DNA of 64,000 bases. Origin: Microglena sp. YARC. Taxonomy: Eukaryota; Chlorophyta; Chlorophyceae; Chlamydomonadales; Chlamydomonadaceae. Positions 1 to 14,974 of the stretch are shown piece by piece. Where the stretch lies: NCBI GenBank assembly GCA_022414725.1, contig CM039464.1, positions 23,403,597-23,467,596 of the forward strand, written 5' to 3'. Each line of letters opens with the position of its first letter. Position 1 is the first letter of the stretch. The notes under the pieces are model-generated. The model made no database searches, had not been told where the DNA came from, and worked only from the letters and a program-made list of their open reading frames with translations. The translations under genes and the position numbers were made by a program.

Positions 1-3000
1 TTATCATTTCCTGCATTTGATTATGTTACCTCCTCTCTTTATCATTTCCTGCATTTAATTATGTTACCTCCTCTCTTTATCATTTCCTGCATTTGATTAT
101 GTTACCTCCTCTCTTTATCATTTCCTGCATTTAATTATGTTACCTCCTTCTTTATCATTTCCTGCATTTAATTATGTTACCTCCTCTCTTTATCATTTCC
201 TGCATTTAATTATGTTACCTCCTCTCTTTATCATTTCCTGCATTTGATTATGTTACCTCCTTTCTTTATCATTTCCTGCATTTGATTATGTTACCTCCTC
301 TCTTTATCATTTCCTGCATTTAATTATGTTACCTCCTTTCTTTATCATTTCCTGCATTTGATTATGTTACCTCCTCTCTTTATCATTTCCTGCATTTGAT
401 TATGTTACCTCCTCTCTTTATCATTTCCTGCATTTGATTATGTTACCTCCTCTCTTTATCATTTCCTGCATTTAATTATGTTACCTCCTCTCTTTATCAT
501 TTCCTGCATTTAATTATGTTACCTCCTTTCTTTATCATTTCCTGCATTTGATTATGTTACCTCCTCTCTTTATCATTTCCTGCATTTAATTATGTTACCT
601 CCTTTCTTTATCATTTCCTGCATTTGATTATGTTACCTCCTCTCTTTATCATTTCCTGCATTTAATTATGTTACCTCCTCTCTTTATCATTTCCTGCATT
701 TAATTATGTTACCTCCTCTCTTTATCATTTCCTGCATTTGATTATGTTACCTCCTCTCTTTATCATTTCCTGCATTTAATTATGTTACCTCCTCTCTTTA
801 TCATTTCCTGCATTTGATTATGTTACCTCCTTTCTTTATCATTTCCTGCATTTGATTATGTTACCTCCTCTCTTTATCATTTCCTGCATTTAATTATGTT
901 ACCTCCTCTCTTTATCATTTCCTGCATTTAATTATGTTACCTCCTCTCTTTATCATTTCCTGCATTTGATTATGTTACCTCCTTTCTTTATCATTTCCTG
1001 CATTTGATTATGTTACCTCCTCTCTTTATCATTTCCTGCATTTAATTATGTTACCTCCTTTCTTTATCATTTCCTGCATTTGATTATGTTACCTCCTTTC
1101 TTTATCATTTCCTGCATTTGATTATGTTACCTCCTCTCTTTATCATTTCCTGCATTTAATTATGTTACCTCCTTTCTTTATCATTTCCTGCATTTGATTA
1201 TGTTACCTCCTCTCTTTATCATTTCCTGCATTTAATTATGTTACCTCCTTTCTTTATCATTTCCTGCATTTGATTATGTTACCTCCTCTCTTTATCATTT
1301 CCTGCATTTAATTATGTTACCTCCTTCTTTATCATTTCCTGCATTTAATTATGTTACCTCCTTCTCTTTATCATTTCCTGCATTTGATTATGTTACCTCC
1401 TCTCTTTATCATTTCCTGCATTTGATTATGTTACCTCCTCTCTTTATCATTTCCTGCATTTAATTATGTTACCTCCTTTCTTTATCATTTCCTGCATTTG
1501 ATTATGTTACCTCCTTCTTTATCATTTCCTGCATTTAATTATGTTACCTCCTTTCTTTATCATTTCCTGCATTTGATTATGTTACCTCCTCTCTTTATCA
1601 TTTCCTGCATTTGATTATGTTACCTCCTCTCTTTATCATTTCCTGCATTTGATTATGTTACCTCCTCTCTTTATCATTTCCTGCATTTGATTATGTTACC
1701 TCCTCTCTTTATCATTTCCTGCATTTAATTATGTTACCTCCTTTCTTTATCATTTCCTGCATTTGATTATGTTACCTCCTCTCTTTATCATTTCCTGCAT
1801 TTAATTATGTTACCTCCTCTCTTTATCATTTCCTGCATTTGATTATGTTACCTCCTCTCTTTATCATTTCCTGCATTTAATTATGTTACCTCCTTTCTTT
1901 ATCATTTCCTGCATTTGATTATGTTACCTCCTCTCTTTATCATTTCCTGCATTTAATTATGTTACCTCCTTTCTTTATCATTTCCTGCATTTGATTATGT
2001 TACCTCCTCTCTTTATCATTTCCTGCATTTGATTATGTTACCTCCTCTCTTTATCATTTCCTGCATTTAATTATGTTACCTCCTTTCTTTATCATTTCCT
2101 GCATTTGATTATGTTACCTCCTCTCTTTATCATTTCCTGCATTTAATTATGTTACCTCCTTTCTTTATCATTTCCTGCATTTGATTATGTTACCTCCTCT
2201 CTTTATCATTTCCTGCATTTAATTATGTTACCTCCTTTCTTTATCATTTCCTGCATTTAATTATGTTACCTCCTCTCTTTATCATTTCCTGCATTTAATT
2301 ATGTTACCTCCTCTCTTTATCATTTCCTGCATTTAATTATGTTACCTCCTTTCTTTATCATTTCCTGCATTTGATTATGTTACCTCCTCTCTTTATCATT
2401 TCCTGCATTTAATTATGTTACCTCCTCTCTTTATCATTTCCTGCATTTAATTATGTTACCTCCTTTCTTTATCATTTCCTGCATTTGATTATGTTACCTC
2501 CTCTCTTTATCATTTCCTGCATTTAATTATGTTACCTCCTTCTCTTTATCATTTCCTGCATTTAATTATGTTACCTCCTTTCTTTATCATTTCCTGCATT
2601 TGATTATGTTACCTCCTCTCTTTATCATTTCCTGCATTTAATTATGTTACCTCCTTTCTTTATCATTTCCTGCATTTGATTATGTTACCTCCTCTCTTTA
2701 TCATTTCCTGCATTTAATTATGTTACCTCCTCTCTTTATCATTTCCTGCATTTGATTATGTTACCTCCTCTCTTTATCATTTCCTGCATTTAATTATGTT
2801 ACCTCCTTCTCTTTATCATTTCCTGCATTTGATTATGTTACCTCCTTTCTTTATCATTTCCTGCATTTGATTATGTTACCTCCTCTCTTTATCATTTCCT
2901 GCATTTAATTATGTTACCTCCTCTCTTTATCATTTCCTGCATTTGATTATGTTACCTCCTCTCTTTATCATTTCCTGCATTTAATTATGTTACCTCCTCT

Positions 3001-6000
3001 CTTTATCATTTCCTGCATTTGATTATGTTACCTCCTCTCTTTATCATTTCCTGCATTTAATTATGTTACCTCCTCTCTTTATCATTTCCTGCATTTGATT
3101 ATGTTACCTCCTCTCTTTATCATTTCCTGCATTTAATTATGTTACCTCCTTTCTTTATCATTTCCTGCATTTGATTATGTTACCTCCTCTCTTTATCATT
3201 TCCTGCATTTAATTATGTTACCTCCTTTCTTTATCATTTCCTGCATTTGATTATGTTTACCTCCTCTCTTTATCATTTCCTGCATTTAATTATGTTACCT
3301 CCTTTCTTTATCATTTCCTGCATTTGATTATGTTACCTCCTCTCTTTATCATTTCCTGCATTTAATTATGTTACCTCCTTTCTTTATCATTTCCTGCATT
3401 TGATTATGTTACCTCCTCTCTTTATCATTTCCTGCATTTGATTATGTTACCTCCTCTCTTTATCATTTCCTGCATTTAATTATGTTACCTCCTTTCTTTA
3501 TCATTTCCTGCATTTGATTATGTTACCTCCTCTCTTTATCATTTCCTGCATTTAATTATGTTACCTCCTTTCTTTATCATTTCCTGCATTTGATTATGTT
3601 ACCTCCTCTCTTTATCATTTCCTGCATTTGATTATGTTACCTCCTTTCTTTATCATTTCCTGCATTTGATTATGTTACCTCCTCTCTTTATCATTTCCTG
3701 CATTTAATTATGTTACCTCCTTTCTTTATCATTTCCTGCATTTAATTATGTTACCTCCTTTCTTTATCATTTCCTGCATTTGATTATGTTACCTCCTTTC
3801 TTTATCATTTCCTGCATTTGATTATGTTACCTCCTCTCTTTATCATTTCCTGCATTTAATTATGTTACCTCCTCTCTTTATCATTTCCTGCATTTGATTA
3901 TGTTACCTCCTTTCTTTATCATTTCCTGCATTTGATTATGTTACCTCCTCTCTTTATCATTTCCTGCATTTAATTATGTTACCTCCTTTCTTTATCATTT
4001 CCTGCATTTGATTATGTTACCTCCTCTCTTTATCATTTCCTGCATTTGATTATGTTACCTCCTTTCTTTATCATTTCCTGCATTTGATTATGTTACCTCC
4101 TCTCTTTATCATTTCCTGCATTTAATTATGTTACCTCCTCTCTTTATCATTTCCTGCATTTAATTATGTTACCTCCTTTCTTTATCATTTCCTGCATTTG
4201 ATTATGTTACCTCCTCTCTTTATCATTTCCTGCATTTAATTATGTTACCTCCTTCTCTTTATCATTTCCTGCATTTAATTATGTTACCTCCTTTCTTTAT
4301 CATTTCCTGCATTTAATTATGTTACCTCCTCTCTTTATCATTTCCTGCATTTAATTATGTTACCTCCTTCTTTATCATTTCCTGCATTTGATTATGTTAC
4401 CTCCTCTCTTTATCATTTCCTGCATTTAATTATGTTACCTCCTTTCTTTATCATTTCCTGCATTTGATTATGTTACCTCCTCTCTTTATCATTTCCTGCA
4501 TTTAATTATGTTACCTCCTCTCTTTATCATTTCCTGCATTTAATTATGTTACCTCCTCTCTTTATCATTTCCTGCATTTAATTATGTTACCTCCTTTCTT
4601 TATCATTTCCTGCATTTGATTATGTTACCTCCTCTCTTTATCATTTCCTGCATTTAATTATGTTACCTCCTCTCTTTATCATTTCCTGCATTTGATTATG
4701 TTTACCTCCTTCTCTTTATCATTTCCTGCATTTGATTATGTTACCTCCTCTCTTTATCATTTCCTGCATTTAATTATGTTACCTCCTCTCTTTATCATTT
4801 CCTGCATTTGATTATGTTACCTCCTCTCTTTATCATTTCCTGCATTTGATTATGTTACCTCCTCTCTTTATCATTTCCTGCATTTAATTATGTTACCTCC
4901 TCTCTTTATCATTTCCTGCATTTAATTATGTTACCTCCTCTCTTTATCATTTCCTGCATTTAATTATGTTACCTCCTTTCTTTATCATTTCCTGCATTTG
5001 ATTATGTTACCTCCTCTCTTTATCATTTCCTGCATTTAATTATGTTACCTCCTTCTTTATCATTTCCTGCATTTAATTATGTTACCTCCTCTCTTTATCA
5101 TTTCCTGCATTTGATTATGTTACCTCCTTTCTTTATCATTTCCTGCATTTGATTATGTTACCTCCTCTCTTTATCATTTCCTGCATTTAATTATGTTACC
5201 TCCTTTCTTTATCATTTCCTGCATTTGATTATGTTACCTCCTCTCTTTATCATTTCCTGCATTTAATTATGTTACCTCCTTTCTTTATCATTTCCTGCAT
5301 TTGATTATGTTACCTCCTCTCTTTATCATTTCCTGCATTTAATTATGTTACCTCCTCTCTTTATCATTTCCTGCATTTAATTATGTTACCTCCTCTCTTT
5401 ATCATTTCCTGCATTTAATTATGTTACCTCCTCTCTTTATCATTTCCTGCATTTGATTATGTTACCTCCTCTCTTTATCATTTCCTGCATTTAATTATGT
5501 TACCTCCTCTCTTTATCATTTCCTGCATTTAATTATGTTACCTCCTTTCTTTATCATTTCCTGCATTTGATTATGTTACCTCCTCTCTTTATCATTTCCT
5601 GCATTTGATTATGTTACCTCCTCTCTTTATCATTTCCTGCATTTAATTATGTTACCTCCTTTCTTTATCATTTCCTGCATTTGATTATGTTACCTCCTCT
5701 CTTTATCATTTCCTGCATTTGATTATGTTACCTCCTTTCTTTATCATTTCCTGCATTTGATTATGTTACCTCCTCTCTTTATCATTTCCTGCATTTAATT
5801 ATGTTACCTCCTCTCTTTATCATTTCCTGCATTTAATTATGTTACCTCCTTTCTTTATCATTTCCTGCATTTGATTATGTTACCTCCTCTCTTTATCATT
5901 TCCTGCATTTAATTATGTTACCTCCTTTCTTTATCATTTCCTGCATTTAATTATGTTACCTCCTCTCTTTATCATTTCCTGCATTTAATTATGTTACCTC

Positions 6001-9000
6001 CTCTCTTTATCATTTCCTGCATTTAATTATGTTACCTCCTTTCTTTATCATTTCCTGCATTTGATTATGTTACCTCCTCTCTTTATCATTTCCTGCATTT
6101 AATTATGTTACCTCCTTTCTTTATCATTTCCTGCATTTGATTATGTTACCTCCTCTCTTTATCATTTCCTGCATTTAATTATGTTACCTCCTCTCTTTAT
6201 CATTTCCTGCATTTAATTATGTTACCTCCTCTCTTTATCATTTCCTGCATTTAATTATGTTACCTCCTCTCTTTATCATTTCCTGCATTTGATTATGTTA
6301 CCTCCTCTCTTTATCATTTCCTGCATTTAATTATGTTACCTCCTTTCTTTATCATTTCCTGCATTTGATTATGTTACCTCCTCTCTTTATCATTTCCTGC
6401 ATTTAATTATGTTACCTCCTTTCTTTATCATTTCCTGCATTTAATTATGTTACCTCCTCTCTTTATCATTTCCTGCATTTGATTATGTTACCTCCTCTCT
6501 TTATCATTTCCTGCATTTAATTATGTTACCTCCTTTCTTTATCATTTCCTGCATTTGATTATGTTACCTCCTCTCTTTATCATTTCCTGCATTTAATTAT
6601 GTTACCTCCTTCTCTTTATCATTTCCTGCATTTAATTATGTTACCTCCTTTCTTTATCATTTCCTGCATTTGATTATGTTACCTCCTTTCTTTATCATTT
6701 CCTGCATTTGATTATGTTACCTCCTCTCTTTATCATTTCCTGCATTTAATTATGTTACCTCCTTTCTTTATCATTTCCTGCATTTGATTATGTTACCTCC
6801 TCTCTTTATCATTTCCTGCATTTGATTATGTTACCTCCTCTCTTTATCATTTCCTGCATTTGATTATGTTACCTCCTTTCTTTATCATTTCCTGCATTTA
6901 ATTATGTTACCTCCTTTCTTTATCATTTCCTGCATTTGATTATGTTACCTCCTCTCTTTATCATTTCCTGCATTTAATTATGTTACCTCCTTTCTTTATC
7001 ATTTCCTGCATTTGATTATGTTACCTCCTCTCTTTATCATTTCCTGCATTTAATTATGTTACCTCCTCTCTTTATCATTTCCTGCATTTAATTATGTTAC
7101 CTCCTTTCTTTATCATTTCCTGCATTTAATTATGTTACCTCCTCTCTTTATCATTTCCTGCATTTAATTATGTTACCTCCTCTCTTTATCATTTCCTGCA
7201 TTTAATTATGTTACCTCCTTCTCTTTATCATTTCCTGCATTTGATTATGTTACCTCCTCTCTTTATCATTTCCTGCATTTAATTATGTTACCTCCTTTCT
7301 TTATCATTTCCTGCATTTGATTATGTTACCTCCTTCTCTTTATCATTTCCTGCATTTAATTATGTTACCTCCTTTCTTTATCATTTCCTGCATTTGATTA
7401 TGTTACCTCCTCTCTTTATCATTTCCTGCATTTAATTATGTTACCTCCTTTCTTTATCATTTCCTGCATTTGATTATGTTACCTCCTTTCTTTATCATTT
7501 CCTGCATTTAATTATGTTACCTCCTTTCTTTATCATTTCCTGCATTTGATTATGTTACCTCCTCTCTTTATCATTTCCTGCATTTGATTATGTTACCTCC
7601 TTTCTTTATCATTTCCTGCATTTGATTATGTTACCTCCTCTCTTTATCATTTCCTGCATTTAATTATGTTACCTCCTTTCTTTATCATTTCCTGCATTTG
7701 ATTATGTTACCTCCTCTCTTTATCATTTCCTGCATTTAATTATGTTACCTCCTTCTCTTTATCATTTCCTGCATTTGATTATGTTACCTCCTCTCTTTAT
7801 CATTTCCTGCATTTAATTATGTTACCTCCTCTCTTTATCATTTCCTGCATTTAATTATGTTACCTCCTTCTTTATCATTTCCTGCATTTGATTATGTTAC
7901 CTCCTCTCTTTATCATTTCCTGCATTTAATTATGTTACCTCCTCTCTTTATCATTTCCTGCATTTTGATTATGTTACCTCCTCTCTTTATCATTTCCTGC
8001 ATTTAATTATGTTACCTCCTTTCTTTATCATTTCCTGCATTTAATTATGTTACCTCCTCTCTTTATCATTTCCTGCATTTAATTATGTTACCTCCTCTCT
8101 TTATCATTTCCTGCATTTGATTATGTTACCTCCTCTCTTTATCATTTCCTGCATTTGATTATGTTACCTCCTTTCTTTATCATTTCCTGCATTTGATTAT
8201 GTTACCTCCTCTCTTTATCATTTCCTGCATTTAATTATGTTACCTCCTTTCTTTATCATTTCCTGCATTTGATTATGTTACCTCCTCTCTTTATCATTTC
8301 CTGCATTTAATTATGTTACCTCCTTCTTTATCATTTCCTGCATTTGATTATGTTACCTCCTCTCTTTATCATTTCCTGCATTTAATTATGTTACCTCCTC
8401 TCTTTATCATTTCCTGCATTTGATTATGTTACCTCCTCTCTTTATCATTTCCTGCATTTAATTATGTTACCTCCTCTCTTTATCATTTCCTGCATTTGAT
8501 TATGTTACCTCCTCTCTTTATCATTTCCTGCATTTGATTATGTTACCTCTCTCTTTATCATTTCCTGCATTTAATTATGTTACCTCCTTCTTTATCATTT
8601 CCTGCATTTGATTATGTTACCTCCTCTCTTTATCATTTCCTGCATTTTAATTATGTTACCTCCTCTCTTTATCATTTCCTGCATTTAATTATGTTACCTC
8701 CTTTCTTTATCATTTCCTGCATTTGATTATGTTACCTCCTCTCTTTATCATTTCCTGCATTTAATTATGTTACCTTCCTTCTTTATCATTTCCTGCATTT
8801 GATTATGTTACCTCCTCTCTTTATCATTTCCTGCATTTAATTATGTTACCTCCTTTCTTTATCATTTCCTGCATTTGATTATGTTACCTCCTCTCTTTAT
8901 CATTTCCTGCATTTGATTATGTTACCTCCTCTCTTTATCATTTCCTGCATTTAATTATGTTACCTCCTTTCTTTATCATTTCCTGCATTTGATTATGTTA

Positions 9001-11940
9001 CCTCCTTTCTTTATCATTTCCTGCATTTGATTATGTTACCTCCTCTCTTTATCATTTCCTGCATTTGATTATGTTACCTCCTCTCTTTATCATTTCCTGC
9101 ATTTAATTATGTTACCTCCTTTCTTTATCATTTCCTGCATTTGATTATGTTACCTCCTCTTTATCATTTCCTGCATTTAATTATGTTACCTCCTTTCTTT
9201 TATCATTTCCTGCATTTGATTATGTTACCTCCTCTCTTTATCATTTCCTGCATTTAATTATGTTACCTCCTTTCTTTATCATTTCCTGCATTTGATTATG
9301 TTACCTCCATTCTTTATCATTTCCTGCATTTAATTATGTTACCTCCTTTCTTTATCATTTCCTGCATTTGATTATGTTACCTCCTCTCTTTATCATTTTC
9401 CTGCATTTGATTATGTTACCTCCTCTCTTTATCATTTCCTGCATTTGATTATGTTACCTCCTCTCTTTATCATTTCCTGCATTTGATTATGTTACCTCCC
9501 TCTTTATCATTTCCTGCATTTTGATTATGTTACCTCCTTCTTTATCATTTCCTGCATTTAATTATGTTACCTCCTTTCTTTATCATTTCCTGCATTTAAT
9601 TATGTTACCTCCTCTCTTTATCATTTCCTGCATTTAATTATGTTACCTCCTCTCTTTATCATTTCCTGCATTTAATTATGTTACCTCCTTTCTTTATCAT
9701 TTCCTGCATTTGGATTATGTTACCTTCTCTTTATCATTTCCTGCATTTAATTATGTTACCTCCTTTCTTTATCATTTCCTGCATTTAATTATGTTACCTC
9801 CTTCTTTATCATTTCCTGCATTTAATTATGTTACCTCCTCTCTTTATCATTTTCCTGCATTTAATTATGTTACCTCCTCTCTTTATCATTTCCTGCATTT
9901 AATTATGTTACCTCCTTTCTTTATCATTTCCTGCATTTGATTATGTTACCTCCTCTCTTTATCATTTCCTGCATTTGATTATGTTACCTCCTCTCTTTAT
10001 CATTTCCTGCATTTAATTATGTTACCTCCTCTCTTTATCATTTCCTGCATTTAATTATGTTACCTCCTCTCTTTATCATTTCCTGCATTTAATTATGTTA
10101 CCTCCTCTCTTTATCATTTCCTGCATTTAATTATGTTACCTCCTCTCTTTATCATTTCCTGCATTTAATTATGTTACCTCCTCTCTTTATCATTTCCTGC
10201 ATTTAATTATGTTACCTCCTCTCTTTATCATTTTCCTGCATTTAATTATGTTACCTCCTCTCTTTATCATTTCCTGCATTTAATTATGTTACCTCCTCTC
10301 TTTATCATTTCCTGCATTTAATTATGTTACCTCCTCTCTTTATCATTTCCTGCATTTAATTATGTTACCTCCTCTCTTTATCATTTCCTGCATTTAATTA
10401 TGTTACCTCCTTCTCTTTATCATTTTCCTGCATTTAATTATGTTACCTCCTCTCTTTATCATTTCCTGCATTTAATTATGTTACCTCCTCTCTTTATCAT
10501 TTTCCTGCATTTAATTATGTTACCTCCTCTCTTTATCATTTCCTGCATTTAATTATGTTACCTCCTCTCTTTATCATTTCCTGCATTTAATTATGTTACC
10601 TCCTCTCTTTATCATTTCCTGCATTTAATTATGTTACCTCCTCTCTTTATCATTTCCTGCATTTAATTATGTTACCTCCTCTCTTTATCATTTCCTGCAT
10701 TTAATTATGTTACCTCCTTCTCTTTATCATTTCCTGCATTTGATTATGTTACCTCCTCTCTTTATCATTTCCTGCATTTAATTATGTTACTCTCTTTATC
10801 ATTTCCTGCATTTAATTATGTTACCTCCTCTTCTTTATCATTTCCTGCATTTAATTATGTTACCTCCTTCATATCATTTCCCTGCATTTAATTATGTTAC
10901 CTCCTCTCTTTATCATTTCCTGCATTTGAATTATGTTACCTCCTCTCTTTATCATTTCCTGCATTTAATTATGTTACCTCCTCTCTTTATCATTTCCTGC
11001 ATTTAATTATGTTACCTCCTCTCTTTATCATTTCCTGCATTTAATTATGTTACCTCCTCTCTTTATCATTTCCTGCATTTAATTATGTTACCTCCTCTCT
11101 TTATCATTTCCTGCATTTAATTATGTTACCTCCTCTCTTTATCATTTCCTGCATTTGATTATGTTACCTCCTCTCTTTATCATTTCCTGCATTTAATTAT
11201 TATCATTTCCTGCATTTAATTATGTTACCTCCTCTCTTTATCATTTCCTGCATTTAATTATGTTACCTCCTCTCTTTATCATTTCCTGCATTTAATTATG
11301 TTACCTCTCTTTATCATTTCCTGCATTTAATTATGTTACTCCTCTCTTTATCATTTCCTGCATTTAATTATGTTACCTCCTCTCTTTATCATTTCCTGCA
11401 TAATTATGTTACCTCCTTTCTTTATCATTTCCTGCATTTAATTATTGTTACTCCTCTCTTTATCATGCATTTAATTATGTTATTACCTCCTCTCTTATCA
11501 TTTCCTGCATTTAATTATGTTACCTCCTCCTCTCTTATTTCCTGCATTTGATTATGTTACCTCCTCTCTTTATTCATTCCTGCATTTAATTATGTTACCT
11601 CCTTCTGATCATTTCCTGCATTTAATTATGTTACCTCCTGCTCTTTATCATTTCCTGCATTTAATTATGTTACCTTCCTCTCTTTTATCATTTCCTGCAT
11701 TAATTATGTTACCTCCTCTCTTATCATTTCCTGCATTTAATTATGTTACTCCTCTCTTTATCATTTCCTGCCACTTATCCTGCATTTAGTTATGTTACCT
11801 CCTCTCTTTATCATTTCCTGCATTTAATTATGTTACCTCCTCTCTTTATCATTTCCTGCATTTAATTATGTTACCTCCTCTCTTTATCATTTCCTGCATT
11901 TAATTATGTTACCTCCTCTCTTTATCATTTCCTGCATTTG
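1..11940. repeat. 38-bp satellite array (about 310 copies)
   Basis: Head-to-tail array of a 38-bp unit beginning TTATCATTTCCTGCATTT, then RATTATGTTACCTCCTYTCT. It enters from the left edge, so its full size is unknown. Two diagnostic sites vary, G/A at base 19 and C/T near base 35, plus 37- and 39-bp length variants. Units ending in the T form are nearly always followed by a G unit, which gives a loose 76-bp dimer rhythm over the first 9 kb. From about 9950 to 11100 almost every unit is the A/C form. Units between about 11165 and 11790 carry many indels and truncations, but the last four (11790-11940) are canonical. All frames are interrupted and short open frames here are periodic artefacts. 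It could be centromeric, subtelomeric or intronic; the sequence does not decide. Confidence 0.98.
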
Positions 11941-12335
11941 ATTTGTTCTTGAACACTTCATGAACACTTTATGTGTCTTGCCCTTTTAGGCCACAGCCGC
12001 CACTCCCAACACACCCAACACACCCAACACTCCTCACCCACACACCGCCACAGCCCCACAACCCACACTAGCCAAACTTGTCATGCCCTTTTGGGCTAGT
12101 AAAACACTTGAGAGTAAACAAGGCACTTTATTTCTTTATAATATCCTGTCTTTCATTTGTTCATGAACAATTTCAAAATGTGTCTTGCCCTTTCAGTACA
12201 CAGCCGCCACACCCCACACCCGACACTCCTCACCCCACACCCGACACAACCCACATCTGCCACAACCCTCAACCCACACCAGCCAAATGTGACTTGCCCT
12301 TTCAGGCTACAAGAACACTTGAAAGGAAACAGGCG
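11941..12335 (+). repeat. Tandem copies of an acceptor-like site plus exon-like start
   Basis: Immediately right of the satellite, the stretch CTTGCCCTTTYAG occurs three times (about 11978-11990, 12183-12196, 12293-12306). Each looks like a pyrimidine tract plus AG acceptor. The first two are followed by the same start (CACAGCCGCCAC) and a CA/CCC-rich stretch; the third is followed by different sequence. Long direct repeats around them (TTCATGAACA, TGTGTCTTGCCCTTT) show that an approximately 200-bp unit was duplicated. No protein family is recognisable. Either a duplicated exon start or a plain minisatellite is possible. Confidence 0.55.
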
Positions 12336-12401
12336 CAAGCATGTGCCCTCCAGAGCCCAATGCTGTAAACCCAGTACCAAGTGGGAGCAATAGGAGACTC
12401 C

Positions 12402-12601
12402 ATGGCAGTGGCAGGTTAGTGTTCTCATATATTAGTTGTCTCTCTCTATATATATGCCATGGCAGTGGCAGGTTAGTGTTCTGATATATTAGTTGTCTCT
12501 CTCTATACATATGCCATGGGCCAGGCAGGTTAGTGTTCTGGTATATTAGTTGTCTCTCTCTATATATATATATATATATGTAATATATAATATATATATA
12601 T

Positions 12602-12638
<37 letters not shown>

Positions 12639-12762
12639 GCCATGGCAGTGGCAGGATAGTGTTTCTCATATATTAGTTGTCTCTCTCTCTTTATATATAT
12701 GCCATGGCAGAGTGGCAGGTTAGTGTTCTCATGTATTAGTTATCTCTCTATAATATATATAT

Positions 12763-12815
<53 letters not shown>

Positions 12816-12822
12816 CCATAAG
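12402..12822. repeat. 60-bp minisatellite with (TA)n tracts
   Basis: About five copies of a unit containing CATGGCAGTGGCAGGTTAGT followed by GTTCTCATATATTAGTTGTC and a CT/TA run. The TA run expands to long (TA)n at about 12560-12640 and 12750-12815. The minus-strand open frame across it is poly-(Y/I) and has no coding support. Confidence 0.9.
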
Positions 12823-13625
12823 TGCCCAAGTCCGACCCTGAGTGGTACGGATGGTTTTCACCTATTACCTCAAGTCCAAATAAAACTTTTGCTATTAAGT
12901 TACCTAACCACATCAGTTCAACATATAAATACTCAGAGTTGGGTTCTCTCAGGTTGTAGGAAGCAGGCAAAGCAAAACATGTGATTTTTTCCACTATGGG
13001 GCTCCCTAAGTCGGTACGGATTTTACGTAGAAGTGGAACGGAGCCTATCGCTATCAAAAACAAGTTTTCGTAAAATAAAAGTAGGTAGCCCTATTGTGCT
13101 CATCTTTCCTCATAAGTAATTGTTACATCAGGCTTTGGATGGCAGTACATGGGTAGTACAGGTGAATATGGATTCCAAAATACTGATTATTGACATATTG
13201 TGGGTGCTCTAAGTGTGGTACAACGCTGCACAAGCTGAATTGTTTCATTTTTGGTCTTAGCTTTGCTTCGTAGCACGAAGATCAACCTTTTTTTTTTAAT
13301 TGAATTTTGAAATTTGGAAATTCAATTTGTTTTTTCAAAATATATTAAAAAAAAACAACTTTTTAAAAAACTTTGTTTCAAAACATCCACATCTGAAGCT
13401 AGTTTTTGATTTGGGAAAGGGGTGTGAAATCTGAAGTTGGGAGGTGGGATTGGGAGGTGATCAGGTGAATTTTCGAGTTGTACTGCTAAATTCCGAGGCC
13501 AAGGCTGAAGTGCAGCCTCCGACCTTGTGGTAGGGGTTTGATAAGCCTTTTGTCCCGCGGTAACATGATTCGGAATAGCTCGTGCGGCCTCATGTCTGGC
13601 GCGATCTGGATTTGTACCACAATTT
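12823..13625. other. Apparently unique non-coding stretch
   Basis: About 800 bases without a supported gene. It is A/T-rich, with homopurine and homopyrimidine runs near 13290-13370. The open frames on either strand are short, lack recognisable domains and run into the neighbouring microsatellites. Confidence 0.5.
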
Positions 13626-14054
<429 letters not shown>

Positions 14055-14055
<1 letters not shown>

Positions 14056-14929
14056 CATAACATACAAATCAGGGGCACCCTGCAGTGTTCCTCTCATGTA
14101 GCCACATATACAAGCATGATAGCCTGTGCTGAGGGGGGCAACAACAACAACAACAACAATTGTAGGAAAACATCGACCACCACCACCACCATCTCAACCA
14201 CCACCAACCAAAACAAGACCAACAAAAATAAGAGCAGCAAAAACATAAGGCCAAGAACAAAGATATCGATAAAAAACTATGCAGGGACTCTACAGCATTT
14301 GTCTTTTGTGGCAGCGTATGCAACCATGCTGGCACATGATGAAGGGGACAAACAACAACAACAACAACAACACAACAACAGAGAAGAACAAATTAACCGC
14401 CACCAATAACAACAAAAACAACATAAACCAAAGAACATAGATATTGGCTTAAAAACTATGCAGGGACACTGTACAGCATTCTTCCCACGTGGCAGCGGAC
14501 ACAACCATACCAGCATGTGAGGCGAGGGACAACAACAACAACAACAACAATGACAAGAGAAGACAAAAATCCACCACCAACTACAACGAAATCTCAACCA
14601 GAAAAAGAAAAAACCCAGCAAACAACTATGCAGGGACACTCTACATCTTTCTTTTCGCATGGCAGCACATACAACCATGCCAGCATGTGATGAAGGGGAC
14701 ACCAACAACAACAACAACAACATCAACAACATCAACAATGACAACAACAACAACAACAGGAGAAGACAAAAAGTAACCCATCAACAACAACAGCAACATC
14801 TCAACTAACGAAAACAAGACCAAGAAAAACAAAGAACAAAGATATTGGCAAAAAAATTATGCAGGGATGCTCTACAGCGTTTTTCTCATGTGGCAGCGGA
14901 CTCAACCATGCCAGTATGTGAGGCGAGGG

Positions 14930-14974
<45 letters not shown>

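Noticed and set aside
9710..11789. Open frames in the satellite (NYVTSSLYHFLHLIMLPP-type peptides)
   Set aside because: They follow only from local loss of stops by indels in a 38-bp repeat and have no start context.
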